From assembly GCF_030296555.1 (NCBI RefSeq), contig NZ_AP027728.1:930001-994000 (forward strand): a DNA stretch of 64,000 bases, written 5' to 3'. Below are positions 39,706-49,709 of the stretch, in pieces (the first letter of the stretch is position 1; each line of letters opens with the position of its first letter). The DNA comes from Microbacterium suwonense (GTDB taxonomy: Bacteria > Actinomycetota > Actinomycetes > Actinomycetales > Microbacteriaceae). Position numbers and translations under genes: made by a program. Under the pieces are notes generated by a model. That model was not told the DNA's origin. It saw nothing but the letters and a program-made list of their open reading frames with translations, and did not search any database.

Positions 39706-40964
39706 CAGACCACCATCCACGGAACGAGCAGGAACGAGAGAGCGAGAGCGGGCACGGTCGACGGAAGAATGCTGTCCAACCGATCCAGCAGGCCGCCGTG
39801 ACCCGGGAGCCAGGAGCTCATGTCCTTGATGCCCAGGTCGCGCTTGAGCATCGACTCGCCGAGGTCGCCGAGTGTGGCGGAGATCAGGATCACCGCTCCC
39901 AGGATCAGCCCACCCCACCACTGAAGGTGCAGCAGGAAGATCGAGAGAGCCACTGCCACGATCAGCGAGCCGAGCACAGCGCCGGCGAAGCCCTCCCAGG
40001 TCTTCTTGGGGCTGATCCGCGGAGCCATCGGGTGTTTGCCGAAGGCGAGACCCGCCGCGTACGCACAGGTGTCGGCGGCCACGGCGATCGCCACGAAGGA
40101 CAACACCCACCACTGCCCGTTCTCGCGGAACAGCAGCATGATCGCCACGGAGGTGAGGAACGGGACGTAGATCTGCACGAAGGCTCCCACGAACACGTCG
40201 GAGAGCACGTCGCCATAGGTGCGACCGTCCTTGACCATCATCTGTGCGACCATTCGCCACACGGCGATGAACGAGACGGCAACGATCAGAGCCACCCAGC
40301 TGATCCAGAACTCGCCCGATGCGCCGGCCAGCAGCACCCCGGCCGCGCCGATCATCTGCGGCAGGACGTCTACTCGGCGTCCGCCGCCGCGCAGTGCGCG
40401 TGAGAGCTCGTAGGTGCCCAGAAGGCCGGCTGCGAGGGCGATCGGCACGAACAGCCATTTGATGAACAGCAGCGATGCGATCAGCGCGGCGCCGAAGGCG
40501 ACGCCGATGACGATCGCGAGGAGGAGATCCCGGCCGGTGCGCTGCTTGATGCGCTCGTTCGCCTGATCGAAGTGATCGCGCGCCTGTGACACGTGCGACT
40601 CGATCTCGTCGCGTCGACTGCGCCAGTGCTCGCGGATGGCACGGTGCTCCCCTGTGGAGAGCGCGTCGGTCGCAGGCGCCTCTCGTGCGGGTACCGCGGA
40701 TGCCGGTTCCCGCGATGCAGATGCGACCGGTGCCGGCGGCTCCGGACGGGGTGGCACCAGGGACTCATCGAAGTCGGGGAACGAGGTGTCCGAGAGCGCG
40801 ACGGCCCGCGGTCCGTCCGGTCCGACGCGGCGGACGCCGCGCACCGGGGTCTCGTCGTCGTCGGTATGGGGTGTCGTGGCACCGGCATCCGTCGTCGACG
40901 CATCCCCGTCCGGCAGCTCGGCTGCCGTGCGGGGACGATCCTCGGAGTCGTTGTCGCCGGACAT
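39705..40964 (-). CDS. cdsA: Phosphatidate cytidylyltransferase
   Basis: A 419-residue enzyme that makes CDP-diacylglycerol. The first 130 residues are soluble, acidic and proline-rich; eight or so membrane helices follow. The CdsA signature is complete: SMLKRDLGIKDMSSWLPGHGG followed by LLDRLDS. The long N-terminal extension is usual in Microbacteriaceae-type proteins. It lies 5 bp behind frr, in the common order pyrH-frr-cdsA. Confidence 0.94.
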   Translation of the reverse strand: MSGDNDSEDRPRTAAELPDGDASTTDAGATTPHTDDDETPVRGVRRVGPDGPRAVALSDTSFPDFDESLVPPRPEPPAPVASASREPASAVPAREAPATDALSTGEHRAIREHWRSRRDEIESHVSQARDHFDQANERIKQRTGRDLLLAIVIGVAFGAALIASLLFIKWLFVPIALAAGLLGTYELSRALRGGGRRVDVLPQMIGAAGVLLAGASGEFWISWVALIVAVSFIAVWRMVAQMMVKDGRTYGDVLSDVFVGAFVQIYVPFLTSVAIMLLFRENGQWWVLSFVAIAVAADTCAYAAGLAFGKHPMAPRISPKKTWEGFAGAVLGSLIVAVALSIFLLHLQWWGGLILGAVILISATLGDLGESMLKRDLGIKDMSSWLPGHGGLLDRLDSILPSTVPALALSFLLVPWMVV

Positions 40965-40969
40965 GCAGC

Positions 40970-41523
40970 TCAGACCTCGAGGAGCTCTGCCTCTTTGCGC
41001 TTGAGCGCGTCATCGATCGCCTCGACGTGCTGACGGGTGAGAGCGTCCAGCTCCTTCTCACCGCGGGAGACCTCGTCTTCGCCGATCTCGGCCTTCAGCG
41101 CGTCGAGCTCGTCCTTCGCCTTGCGGCGGATGCCGCGCACGTGCACTTTGGCGTCCTCCCCTTCGAGCGCACCAGCTTGACGTACTCCTTGCGACGCTCC
41201 TGAGTCAGCTCGGGCATCGTCACGCGGACGATGTTGCCGTCATTGGTGGGATTCGCGCCCAGATTCGGCATGTCGCGGATCGCCTGCTCGATCGCTCGCA
41301 GAGCCGACTTGTCGTACGGGGTAACGATCAGGGAGCGCGCCTCGGGGTTGGCCAGCGAGGCCAGCTGTGCCAGCGGTGTGGGCGACCCGTAGTAATCCAC
41401 CATGATCTTCTGGAACAGCTGCGGATTGGCGCGCCCGGTGCGGACCGTGGCGAAGTCCTCCTTGGCGGCTTCGACCGCACGCGTCATGCGCGCGGTGGTT
41501 TCGGCGAGGACATCCGCGATCAC
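40970..41523 (-). CDS. frr: Ribosome recycling factor, frame interrupted
   Basis: With one base restored, a 184-residue RRF (normal length). [31 protein letters not shown] is cut here to its landmarks: [28 protein letters not shown], and the helix end [14 protein letters not shown]. The break is in CCCC at 41158-41161; one more base gives [23 protein letters not shown] start with AAGGAG before it, and a TAGAAT -10 element at 41554-41559 (minus strand). RRF with EF-G frees ribosomes after termination and is essential. Confidence 0.95.
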
Positions 41524-41596
41524 GGGGGCTCCTTACGTCAGGGGTTTCGTACGATTCTATCCGGCGAGCCGGGGCACACCGGGAGTGGCGGGGCGA

Positions 41597-42313
41597 TCAG
41601 GCCGTGACGAGCGTGCCGATCGGCTCTCCCAGCAGCGCCCTGGTCACGTTCCCGGCCGGCTCCATGCCGAAGACGCGCATGTCCATGGCATTGTCCATGC
41701 ACAGGCTGAATGCGGTGGAGTCGACCACCTTCAGGCCGCGCTGCAGGGCGTCGCGGTAGGTGACCTGTTCGATGCGCTCGGCGCTGGCGTCCTTGTGCGG
41801 GTCGGCGGTGTAGATCGCGTCCACGCCGTTCTTCGCCACCAGAACCTCCTGTGCGCCGATCTCCAGCGCCCGCTGCGCCGCGACAGTGTCCGTGGAGAAG
41901 TACGGCAGCCCGGCGCCCGCGCCGAAGATGACGACGCGCCCCTTCTCCATGTGACGCTCGGCGCGCAGGGGGATGTAGGGTTCGGCGACCTGTGTCATCG
42001 AGATTGCCGACTGCACACGTGTGGCCGCACCGGCCTGCTCGAGGAAGTCCTGCAGCGCGAGGGCGTTCATCACCGTGCCGAGCATGCCCATGTAGTCGGC
42101 TCGGCCGCGGTCCATTCCGCGCTGGCTCAGCTCGGCGCCGCGGAAGAAGTTGCCTCCGCCCACCACTACGGCGATCTCCACCCGATCAACGGCTGCCGCG
42201 ATGTCACGCGCGATCTGGCTGACGACATCGGGGTTGACACCCAGCTGCCCTCCGCCGAATGCCTCGCCGGAGAGCTTGAGAAGAACGCGACGGCGTCCTG
42301 TGCGTTCGGTCAT
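41597..42313 (-). CDS. pyrH: UMP kinase
   Basis: A 238-residue bacterial UMP kinase of the amino acid kinase fold. Landmarks: [14 protein letters not shown] (phosphate loop), [34 protein letters not shown] and [15 protein letters not shown]. The ATG at 42313 is preferred to a TTG at 42340, as AGAGGA lies nine bases before it. It turns UMP into UDP with ATP. Confidence 0.95.
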   Translation of the reverse strand: MTERTGRRRVLLKLSGEAFGGGQLGVNPDVVSQIARDIAAAVDRVEIAVVVGGGNFFRGAELSQRGMDRGRADYMGMLGTVMNALALQDFLEQAGAATRVQSAISMTQVAEPYIPLRAERHMEKGRVVIFGAGAGLPYFSTDTVAAQRALEIGAQEVLVAKNGVDAIYTADPHKDASAERIEQVTYRDALQRGLKVVDSTAFSLCMDNAMDMRVFGMEPAGNVTRALLGEPIGTLVTA

Positions 42314-42370
42314 GGGTGGTGTCCTCTCGTCCGGTTTCAAGATAGTGCCTCAGACCGCTCCGGGCACACA

Positions 42371-42405
42371 GAAGGGGTTCGGATCGTGTGGATCCGAACC
42401 CCTTC
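42371..42405. terminator. Terminator hairpin after tsf
   Basis: GAAGGGGTTCGGATC (42371-42385), loop GTGTG, and the exact complement (42391-42405) form a perfect 15-bp stem 6 bp past the tsf stop. It separates rpsB-tsf from pyrH. It lacks a long U run, as is common in high-GC actinobacteria. Confidence 0.8.
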
Positions 42406-42411
42406 GAGGTG

Positions 42412-43238
42412 TTATGCGCCGACCTTGAAGCGTGCGAAGTCGGTGATGGTGATACCGGCATCCTTCGCGACCTGGCTCACGGACAGCTTGTTGTCCTTCG
42501 CGTAGTCCTGCTCCAGAAGAGCGACCTGCTTGAAGAAGGCGGTCACACGACCCTCGACGATCTTCGGCAGAGCGGCCTCGGGCTTGCCCTCGTTGCGCGA
42601 GATCTCGGTGACGATCTCACGCTCCTTCTCCACGTCGGCTGCGGGAACGTCCTCACGGCTCAGGTAGGACGGGTTCGCGAACGAGATGTGCTGCGCGATA
42701 CTCCGTGCGGTCTCCGCGTCGTCACCGGTGTAGGCGACGACGACGCCGATCTGAGGAGGCAGATCCTTGCTGGTGCGGTGCAGGTACACCGAAAGCGCGT
42801 CGCCCTTCAGCGTGCGCGCCCGGCGCAGCTCGACCTTCTCGCCGATGATCGCGGCCTCATCCGAGATGAGCTGCTCGACCGTCTGGTCGCCCGCCGGGGC
42901 GGCCAGAGCTGCCTCGAGGAGTCCGCGGCCACTGCTGCGACGGCATCCGCCACCTTGTCCGCGAGGGTGATGAAGCGGTCGTTCTTCGCGACGAAGTCGG
43001 TCTCGCAGGCGAGCTCGATCAGCGTGACGGCGTCGGCGGTCTCCCGCGCGGCGACCAGACCCTCGCTGGTGGAGCGGTCGGCGCGCTTCGCGTTGCCCTT
43101 GGCACCCTTCAGGCGCAGGATCTCGGTGGCCTTCTCGACGTCTCCGTCTGCCTCCTCGAGCGCCTTCTTGGTGTCGACCATTCCCGTTCCGAGCTGCTCG
43201 CGCAGCGCCTTGATGTCGGCGATGGTGAAGTTGGCCAT
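42412..43238 (-). CDS. tsf: Elongation factor Ts, frame interrupted
   Basis: With one base restored, a 275-residue EF-Ts. N-terminal UBA-like part [20 protein letters not shown], the signature [17 protein letters not shown], and C-terminal [18 protein letters not shown]. The break is near 42918: one more base gives [21 protein letters not shown]-Ts reloads EF-Tu with GTP and is essential, so the break is probably a sequence error. AAGGAG precedes the ATG; rpsB lies 45 bp upstream. Confidence 0.95.
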
Positions 43239-43283
43239 GTGTGGTGGCTCCTTGCTTCGTGTCTGTGCGTGTGTGCGGTGTGC

Positions 43284-44216
43284 TTACTTGGCGTCTGCGT
43301 CGGCAGCGGCCTCGACCGGCGCCTCATCGGCGGCCGGCTCGGCAGTCTCTGCCTCGGCGGCAGGAGCCTCAGCGGCCTCGGCCGCGGGGGTCTCGACCGC
43401 AGCGGCCTCAGCGGCGGGCGCGTCGGCAGCGGGAGCCTCGGTGGCGGGAGCCTCGGCAGCGGCGTCGCCCTGGAGCAGTTCCTGCTCCCACTCGGCCAGC
43501 GGCTCAGCCTCGCCCGACTCGGGGTTGTGCTTCTGCTGCAGCCCCTCGGCGGCAGCATCCGCGATGATGCGGGTCAGCAGCGACACAGAGCGGATCGCGT
43601 CGTCGTTGCCGGGGATCGGGTACTGGAAGTCGTCCGGGTCGGCGTTGGTGTCGAGGATGCCGATCACCGGGATGCCGAGCTTCTTCGCCTCGTCGATGGC
43701 GAGGTGCTCACGCTTGGCGTCGACGACCCACAGCGCGGACGGAGTCTTCGAGAGGTTGCGGATGCCGCCGAGCGACTTGTGCAGCTTGTCGAGCTCACGC
43801 TTCTTGAGCAGCAGCTCCTTCTTCGTGAACCCCGAGACCGAGGGGGTCTCGTAGTCGAGCTCCTCGAGCTCCTTCATCCGCGCCAGGCGCTTGGCGATGG
43901 TGGAGAAGTTGGTGAGCAGACCGCCGAGCCAGCGCTGGTTCACGTACGGCTGGCCGACGCGGGCAGCCTGCTCGGCGAGCACCTCCTGCGCCTGCTTCTT
44001 GGTGCCGACGAAGAGGATCGTGCCGCCGCGGGCGACAGTCTCCTTGACGAAGTCGTACGCCTTGTCGATGTACGACAGCGACTGCTGCAGGTCGATGATG
44101 TGGATACCGCTGCGCTCGGTGAGGATGAAGCGCTTCACCTTCGGGTTCCACCGACGGGTCTGGTGTCCGAAGTGCACGCCGCTGTCGAGCAGCTGGCGGA
44201 TGGTGACCACAGCCAT
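43284..44216 (-). CDS. rpsB: 30S ribosomal protein S2
   Basis: A 310-residue S2. The core [49 protein letters not shown] and [11 protein letters not shown] is standard. The last 60 residues are an acidic low-complexity tail of Ala, Glu, Pro and Asp that E. coli S2 lacks; such tails occur in high-GC actinobacteria. AGGAG stands eight bases before the ATG at 44216, ruling out the longer open frame. Confidence 0.96.
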   Translation of the reverse strand: MAVVTIRQLLDSGVHFGHQTRRWNPKVKRFILTERSGIHIIDLQQSLSYIDKAYDFVKETVARGGTILFVGTKKQAQEVLAEQAARVGQPYVNQRWLGGLLTNFSTIAKRLARMKELEELDYETPSVSGFTKKELLLKKRELDKLHKSLGGIRNLSKTPSALWVVDAKREHLAIDEAKKLGIPVIGILDTNADPDDFQYPIPGNDDAIRSVSLLTRIIADAAAEGLQQKHNPESGEAEPLAEWEQELLQGDAAAEAPATEAPAADAPAAEAAAVETPAAEAAEAPAAEAETAEPAADEAPVEAAADADAK

Positions 44217-44527
44217 GGTCGTCTCCTGGTTCTGACGCTCTCGCGTCGTTGAGGTTGATTCGCCGATCTGCTGATCGGCTGTCCTGGTGCCCGACGCACA
44301 CCCGCCCTGCACGAGGGACCTGTGGATGTGGATGCCGCGACAGTGGTCGCTGTGGGCACGCGTAGTCATCCCGAGTTCGGGATGCTCCTCCAGCATACAG
44401 GATGCCGGGCGCGGCGACGGGCGCGATGAGCGCGCTTCTCCCTGCACATTCGCAGAGAAAGCGCAGTTGTCCACCGTCCCCGTGAAGGGCGCCCCCGCCC
44501 GGCACCGGGGGATGCGATGCTCAGGAG
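44217..44527. other. rpsB leader and divergent promoter region
   Basis: These 311 bp between rpsB and the M23 gene carry no credible gene. On the rpsB side there is a 7-bp stem GCCGATC/GATCGGC with loop TGCT (44262-44279) and a dyad CATCCCGA-GT-TCGGGATG (44367-44384). A possible rpsB -10 (TATGCT, minus strand, 44392-44397) lies next to the dyad, giving a leader of about 170 nt. A long structured leader would fit S2 autoregulation, but no known motif was recognised. Confidence 0.5.
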
Positions 44528-45148
44528 ATGATGCAGATCGGAGGGCGGAACCGCGGTGCGCGGCGAGAGCACGAGACCTCGCACGCGATCGCATCCCGAC
44601 GGCGTCCTCGTCTCGTCACCGCGCTGTGTCTGCTCGCGATCGCGCCCGGGCTCAGCGGTGCGAGCGCCGCAGCCACGACCCCACCCCGTTACGACGCCGC
44701 CATCATCGACCGGTCCGCAGACGACGTGCCGGGCTACCCGTGGCGATGGCCGGTACACGGCAGGCATGACGTGGTCGCGCCGTTCCGAGCCTCGGCACAC
44801 GACTATGCGGCGGGGCATCGCGGAATGGACATCGCGGTGCAGTCGGATGCCGAGGTGCACTCCCCCGCCGCCGGTGTCGTCGCTTTCCGCGGCACGGTGG
44901 TCGATCGGCCGCTGATCACCATCGATCACGGCGGTGGGTATGTCACCACGCTGGAACCGGTGGTGTCGGAACGAGATCCCGGTGACGTCATCGCCGCCGG
45001 CGACGTGGTCGGCACGGCAGCAGCAGGAGGACATGCCGTGCGCGGCACGCTGCATGTGGGCGTGCGGGTCGAGGGACGGTACGTGAACCCGCGCGGACTG
45101 TTCGGAGCAGTACCGCGGGCGGTGCTGCTGCCGTGCTGCTCGCAATGA
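44528..45148 (+). CDS. M23-family (LytM) peptidase-like secreted protein
   Basis: About 206 residues: basic head, signal helix ([21 protein letters not shown]) and a LytM domain. The first zinc motif is present (GHRGMDIAV, His-x3-Asp), with [21 protein letters not shown]. The second, normally H-x-H, reads [16 protein letters not shown]: the zinc His is there but the general-base His is Thr. It may therefore be a weak or non-catalytic LytM. A gene of this type next to rpsB is common in actinobacteria. The start is uncertain, since the AGGAG touches the ATG. Confidence 0.82.
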   Translation: MMQIGGRNRGARREHETSHAIASRRRPRLVTALCLLAIAPGLSGASAAATTPPRYDAAIIDRSADDVPGYPWRWPVHGRHDVVAPFRASAHDYAAGHRGMDIAVQSDAEVHSPAAGVVAFRGTVVDRPLITIDHGGGYVTTLEPVVSERDPGDVIAAGDVVGTAAAGGHAVRGTLHVGVRVEGRYVNPRGLFGAVPRAVLLPCCSQ

Positions 45149-45193
45149 GAGTCTGCCATCGCGAACGATTCGGTGCGCCCGCGCCTCGAGTCG

Positions 45194-46098
45194 TCAGGCC
45201 CGAGGGTGCGCGATCCGGTAGGTGGCGGTGAGCCGCTCGGCCGAGACGTGCGTGTAGATCTGCGTGGTGCCCAGACTCGCGTGGCCGAGGATCTCCTGCA
45301 CCGCCCGCAGGTCGGCCCCGCCGTCGAGCAGGTGCGTCGCGGCGGAGTGGCGCAGTGCATGCGGGCCGACATGCTCGGCGCCCACGATGGGGCCGAGCAC
45401 GCGCGCGACGAGGGCATACACGGTGCGCGGTCCGATGCGCGCGCCACGGGCGCCGAGGAACAGTGCGGGCCCGGCTGCACCGTCGTTTCGGGTGCGCAGC
45501 GCGGGCCGCCCGCGAGTGAGGAAGCCCGCAAGCGCAGCAGCCGCGGGGACGCCGAAGGGCACCACTCGCTCTTTGGCGCCCTTGCCGAGCACGCGGACGG
45601 TGCGCCGGTTCAGATCGACATCGTCGACGTCGATGCCGCACAGTTCGGAGACCCGGATGCCGGCTGCGTAGAGGAGCTCGAGGATGGCATGATCGCGCAA
45701 TGCGATAGGATCGCCTCCCTCCGCGGCGATCCGCTGCTCCTCGAGCAGATTCTGCACGCCCTCGGCGGAGGCCACGACGGGCAGCGTCTTCCTCGCCTCG
45801 GAGTGACCAAGCGCAGACTGGGGTCGGCATCGACCCTGCCGGTGTCATGCGCCCAACCGAAGAACGATCGCACAGCGGCGGCACGACGGGCGAGAGTGGC
45901 TCGCGCGTCGCCCCGCTGCGTCGCCTGCCAGAGCCAGTCGCGCAGGGCCTCCAAGTCGATCTCACCGAGATCGATGTCGTGGACGGCGCGCTGCAGGTCG
46001 GCCAGATCCGACCGGTATGCGCGCACGGTCGACGGCGAGAGCCGGCGCACCTGAGCCAGATGCGTCACGAACTCGTCCACAGCATCCGAGTACCTCAC
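45194..46098 (-). CDS. xerC: Tyrosine recombinase XerC, frame interrupted
   Basis: With one base restored, a 301-residue Xer recombinase. N-terminal SAM-like domain (VDEFVTHLAQVRRLSPSTVRAY), catalytic Arg in LYAAGIRVSELCG, HALRHSAATHL, the second His in GHASLGTTQ and nucleophile Tyr in IYTHV. The break is near 45793; one more base gives TPRRRKTLPVVASAEG. GTG start at 46098. It resolves chromosome dimers at dif with XerD. Its place behind dprA is usual for actinobacteria, so it is not a phage integrase. Confidence 0.92.
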
Positions 46099-46165
46099 CC
46101 TTCCAGAATGCCGGGTGCGGCCAGCGCGAGCCGGCTCCCGCGCCGCAGCACCCTGCGGATGCCGC

Positions 46166-47343
46166 TCAGGCGATCCTGCGCCATCCGTCGGAGGTCTGAC
46201 CGACGACGCCCTCCAGCGCCAACAGCCCGAGCAGGCTCTGCACCCTGCCGACCGCGAGCCCCGACCTCCGGGCGAGCTCGTTCGCATCACGAGGGGTGCG
46301 TGAGCTCAGTGCGTCCCGCAGCCGGATCCGCTCGGGGTTCTCCGCCGTCGACGACGACTGCTCCCCCGGCGCAGAGTCCCCCACAACTCGCGCACCTCCT
46401 GAGCCGAGGTCACGCAGATGGCGTCGTATTCGCGCAGCAGCCGATGGCAACCGGCCGATGCGCCGGAGGAGACCGGCCCCGGCACCGCCCCGATCGGCCG
46501 CCCGAGCGCCGCCGCATGGCCGGCCGTGTTGAGCGATCCGCTGCGCCACCCGGCCTCGACCACCACGGTCGCCAGCCCGACAGCGGAAATCAGTCTGTTC
46601 CGCTGCAGAAATCTCCATTTGGTGGGTGCGCTTCCGCAGGGCACCTCGCTGAGCAGCACTCCGCTGGCGCGAATCCGGTCGAACAGCTGCTGGTGGCCCA
46701 TCGGATACGCGCGATCGATGCCACCGGCGAGAAAGGCGACCGTGTTCCCTCCGACGCCCAGCGCCGCTCTGTGGGCTGCGCCATCGATGCCGTATGCGCC
46801 TCCAGAGACGACCACCGTCCCCGACGCCGCCAGGTCTCCGGCAAGGTCGGCGGCCACGGATTCCCCGTACGGAGTGGCCGCTCGCGCACCCACGATCGAC
46901 ACTGCGGGGACGTCGGCGAGCACCTGCGGGTCACCCCGGGTCCAGAGCACCAGCGGCGCATGCACGCCCAGATCGTCCAGCCCGGACGGCCAGCTCTCAT
47001 CGCCCGGGAGCAGCAGCCCTCCTCCCACCTCATGACAGGACTGCATCGCATCCAACACCGCTTGCGTACGCGCGCGCGGCTGCCAGCGCGCACGAGCCTC
47101 GGCGAAGGCGAGGGGATCCACCACTCCCGGAGTGAGCAGCTCCTCCTCGCAGAACGCCTGCTCCAGAGCGGTCGGCGCCCCATGCGCGGCGATGAGCGCG
47201 CCGGCCACACCGTCGCCTGGCTCGACGAGCACCGACCAGGCGGCGCGCGCTATCACCTCGGCAGGATCGGCATCGGGTCTCAGTCGCTGCGCTGCGGCGG
47301 GCAGCCGGTGATCGTTCAGCAGCTGATTTCTCTTGGCGCTCAT
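46166..47343 (-). CDS. dprA: DNA-processing protein DprA, frame interrupted
   Basis: With one base restored, a 392-residue DprA/Smf. The Rossmann core has VSIVGARAATPYGE, VVVSGGAYGIDGAAHRAAL and FLAGGIDRAYPMGH. The C-terminal winged helix (RTPRDANELARRSGLAVGRV, LLALEGVVGQTSDGWRRI) comes after the break in the C run 46378-46382. DprA binds single-stranded DNA and loads RecA on incoming DNA. The ATG overlaps the comM stop. Confidence 0.94.
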
Positions 47344-48869
47344 GCCAGCAGTCCCTTCTTCAAGAACAGCGCCCTGCCCAGTTCATCGAGCCCGGGTGAG
47401 GACGCTCCGGTCAGATCGGCCAGCGTCCATGCGATGCGCAATACCCGGTCATAAGCGCGCAGTGTGACCTGACCGCGTTCCAGCGCGCGATCCAGCGGAG
47501 CGCGGACGGCAGCGGGCAGGCGCAGGGCGCCCGTCCGGAGCCGCTCCCCTGGTACCTCTCCATTGACTCGCCACGGGGAGCCGCGCCATCGTTCGGCCGC
47601 TGATGCGCGGGCAGCGACCACGCGCTCCCTGGCGACCGCCGACGTCACCGCCGATCGCTCCCCCGAGGTCGCCCGCGAGGCGGCCACCCGCGCGACCTGC
47701 AGATCGATGTCGATGCGGTCGCGCAGCGGCCCAGACAGTCGCGAAGCGTAGCGTCGGATCGCGATCGGCGGACACGTGCACTCCGCCCCGCGGACCCCGT
47801 AGTTGCCGCACGGACAGGGGTTCATAGCGAGAACCAGCTGGAACCGCGCGGGATAGCTCGCTGTGAAACCGGCCCGGTGCACCTCGATGCGTCCCGATTC
47901 CAGCGGCTGGCGCAGCGCATCGAGAGCGACGCGCTGGAACTCGGGAGTCTCGTCCAGCAGCAGCACACCGCGGTGGGCACGGACGATCGCACCGGGGCGC
48001 GCCACTCGCGTACCACCGCCGACCAGCGCCGCGGGCGAAGCGCTGTGGTGAGGAGCGACGAAGGGCACCACAGGATCGAGCCGCGTGACCGGCTCCCCGG
48101 CGAGTGATCGGATGGCCGCGACCTCGAGCGCCTCGTCGCTCGGCAGCAATGGCAGAATGCCCGGGAGCCGCCGAGCCAGCATGGTCTTGCCTGCGCCCGG
48201 AGGCCCGCTGAGCATGAGGTGATGCCCACCGGCTGCCGCGACGATCAGCGCGTCGACGGCTTCGTCCTGCCCGATGACATCGGCCAGATCCAGGTTCTCG
48301 GCATCCGCCTGCTCCTGCCCTGCCAACTCGACGGGCTCGACCAGGGGCACGTCGACCTCGGCACCGTGCAGCGCCGCAACCTCGGCGAGCGACGCCGCCG
48401 CGTGGATGTCGATGTCGGGCACCAGCGCTGCTTCCGCCGCGTTCGCGTGCGGCACGATGACCCGCCGGAACCCTGCACGGGCCGCCGCGTACACAGCGGG
48501 GAGCACGCCCGGCACCGGGCGCAGTCTTCCGTCCAGGCCCAGCTCGCCCACGTGCACGGTCGAGCGGATAGCCTCAGCCGGAAGCACACCACCGGCCGCC
48601 GCGGTCGCGATTGCGATGCCGAGGTCGAATCCCGATCCGTGCTTGGGCAGACTCGCCGGGGACAGGTTCACGGTGAGCCGGCGCCGCGGTACGACGAGCC
48701 CGGTGTTGCTGCACGCGTTCCACACCCGCTGCACTGCCTCGCCGAGTGCCTTGTCGGGCAGCCCGATGATCTTGAACTCCGGCGTCTGCGTGGAGAAGTC
48801 CGCCTCGACCTCCACCAGGTGGCCGTCCACGCCGGTGAGTGCGACCGCCCAGGTCCGCGCGGTGCTCAT
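47340..48869 (-). CDS. comM: YifB/ComM-family Mg-chelatase-like AAA+ ATPase
   Basis: A 509-residue ComM protein: Lon-like N-terminal domain (VEVEADFSTQTPEFKIIGLPD), Walker A in LSGPPGAGKTMLARRLPGI, Walker B in GVLLLDETPEF, and a zinc-type insert PCPCGNYGVRGAECTCPP. ComM is a hexameric helicase that drives branch migration in natural transformation. ATG at 48869 overlaps the yraN stop; its own stop overlaps dprA. Confidence 0.94.
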   Translation of the reverse strand: MSTARTWAVALTGVDGHLVEVEADFSTQTPEFKIIGLPDKALGEAVQRVWNACSNTGLVVPRRRLTVNLSPASLPKHGSGFDLGIAIATAAAGGVLPAEAIRSTVHVGELGLDGRLRPVPGVLPAVYAAARAGFRRVIVPHANAAEAALVPDIDIHAAASLAEVAALHGAEVDVPLVEPVELAGQEQADAENLDLADVIGQDEAVDALIVAAAGGHHLMLSGPPGAGKTMLARRLPGILPLLPSDEALEVAAIRSLAGEPVTRLDPVVPFVAPHHSASPAALVGGGTRVARPGAIVRAHRGVLLLDETPEFQRVALDALRQPLESGRIEVHRAGFTASYPARFQLVLAMNPCPCGNYGVRGAECTCPPIAIRRYASRLSGPLRDRIDIDLQVARVAASRATSGERSAVTSAVARERVVAARASAAERWRGSPWRVNGEVPGERLRTGALRLPAAVRAPLDRALERGQVTLRAYDRVLRIAWTLADLTGASSPGLDELGRALFLKKGLLA

Positions 48870-49228
48870 AGCAGATCCACCAGGTGCTCGAGGCGGGCGG
48901 TCTCGGCATCCGCTCCGATCAGCCCGACAGCCTCCAGCCGGATCGCGCATCGTCGCGCCGTGTCGGGGTGCGCGGCAGCCCAGGCGTACGCGAGCCGCCA
49001 GAGCCGTCGCCGCTTGCGCTCGTCTATCGCCTCGAACGGATGCCCGTACCGATCGGATCTGCGCGTCTTGACCTCCACGACGCACAGCTGGTCGTCGCAC
49101 ATCGCGACGATGTCGATCTCACCCTGATCGCAACGCCAGTTGCGATCGAGGATGACGTATCCCTGAGCCCGGAGGTGTCTTGCGGCGCGCTCTTCACCTG
49201 CGCGCCCCAACTCGTCTTTCGCTGCCAT
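48866..49228 (-). CDS. YraN/UPF0102-family nuclease-like protein
   Basis: A 120-residue protein with a restriction-endonuclease-like fold. The D-x-E-x-K pattern is present: GEIDIVAMCDDQLCVVEVKTR. Position upstream of comM-dprA is conserved and suggests a role in recombination or DNA uptake; no activity is proven for the family as far as I know. Confidence 0.9.
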   Translation of the reverse strand: MAAKDELGRAGEERAARHLRAQGYVILDRNWRCDQGEIDIVAMCDDQLCVVEVKTRRSDRYGHPFEAIDERKRRRLWRLAYAWAAAHPDTARRCAIRLEAVGLIGADAETARLEHLVDLL

Positions 49229-49325
49229 GACGACAGCTTGACGGTGTACACCGACCCTCCAGCACCGGAATCCCGGCCGCTGTGCACAACCCGCTCAGAT
49301 CAGCGCATTGTGGAAAGCAGTGCGT

Positions 49326-49652
49326 TCACTTGCCGTCCAGGGACAGTTCGTCGGGCAGCTCGAACTCCCGCCGCTGCAGCTCCTCGACGTTGACGTCCTT
49401 GAAGGTCAGCACCCGCACGCTCTTCACAAACCGGTCGGCACGGTAGATGTCCCACACCCAGACGTCCTTCATGGAGATCTCGAAGTAGAAGTCGTTCTCG
49501 GTGTCGCGGCGCACCACGTTCACCTCGTTCGCGAGATAGAAGCGACGCTCGGTCTCCACGACGTACTGGAACTGCGCGACGACATCGCGGTACTCGCGGA
49601 ACAGCGCGAGCTCGAGTTCGCGGTCGTAATCGTCGAAGGCATCCTCATCCAT
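49326..49652 (-). CDS. DUF2469-family protein
   Basis: A 108-residue acidic protein. MDEDAFDDYDRELELALFRE and VVETERRFYLANEVN match DUF2469, found between rnhB and yraN in nearly all actinobacteria. It has no cysteine or membrane segment. The function is unknown; strict conservation suggests a housekeeping role. Confidence 0.88.
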   Translation of the reverse strand: MDEDAFDDYDRELELALFREYRDVVAQFQYVVETERRFYLANEVNVVRRDTENDFYFEISMKDVWVWDIYRADRFVKSVRVLTFKDVNVEELQRREFELPDELSLDGK

Positions 49653-49709
49653 GATGACTCCATCCTAGGAGAGCGCGCCCCGGTGTGAGCGCAGTCGGCG
49701 TCGGGCCGC

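Noticed and set aside
44217-44527. A riboswitch before rpsB
   Set aside because: Two short hairpins are seen but no known ligand-binding core; ribosomal autoregulation is the simpler idea.
45194-46098. Phage integrase
   Set aside because: The tyrosine recombinase lies in the conserved xerC-dprA-comM-yraN order and has XerC motifs; there are no phage genes nearby.
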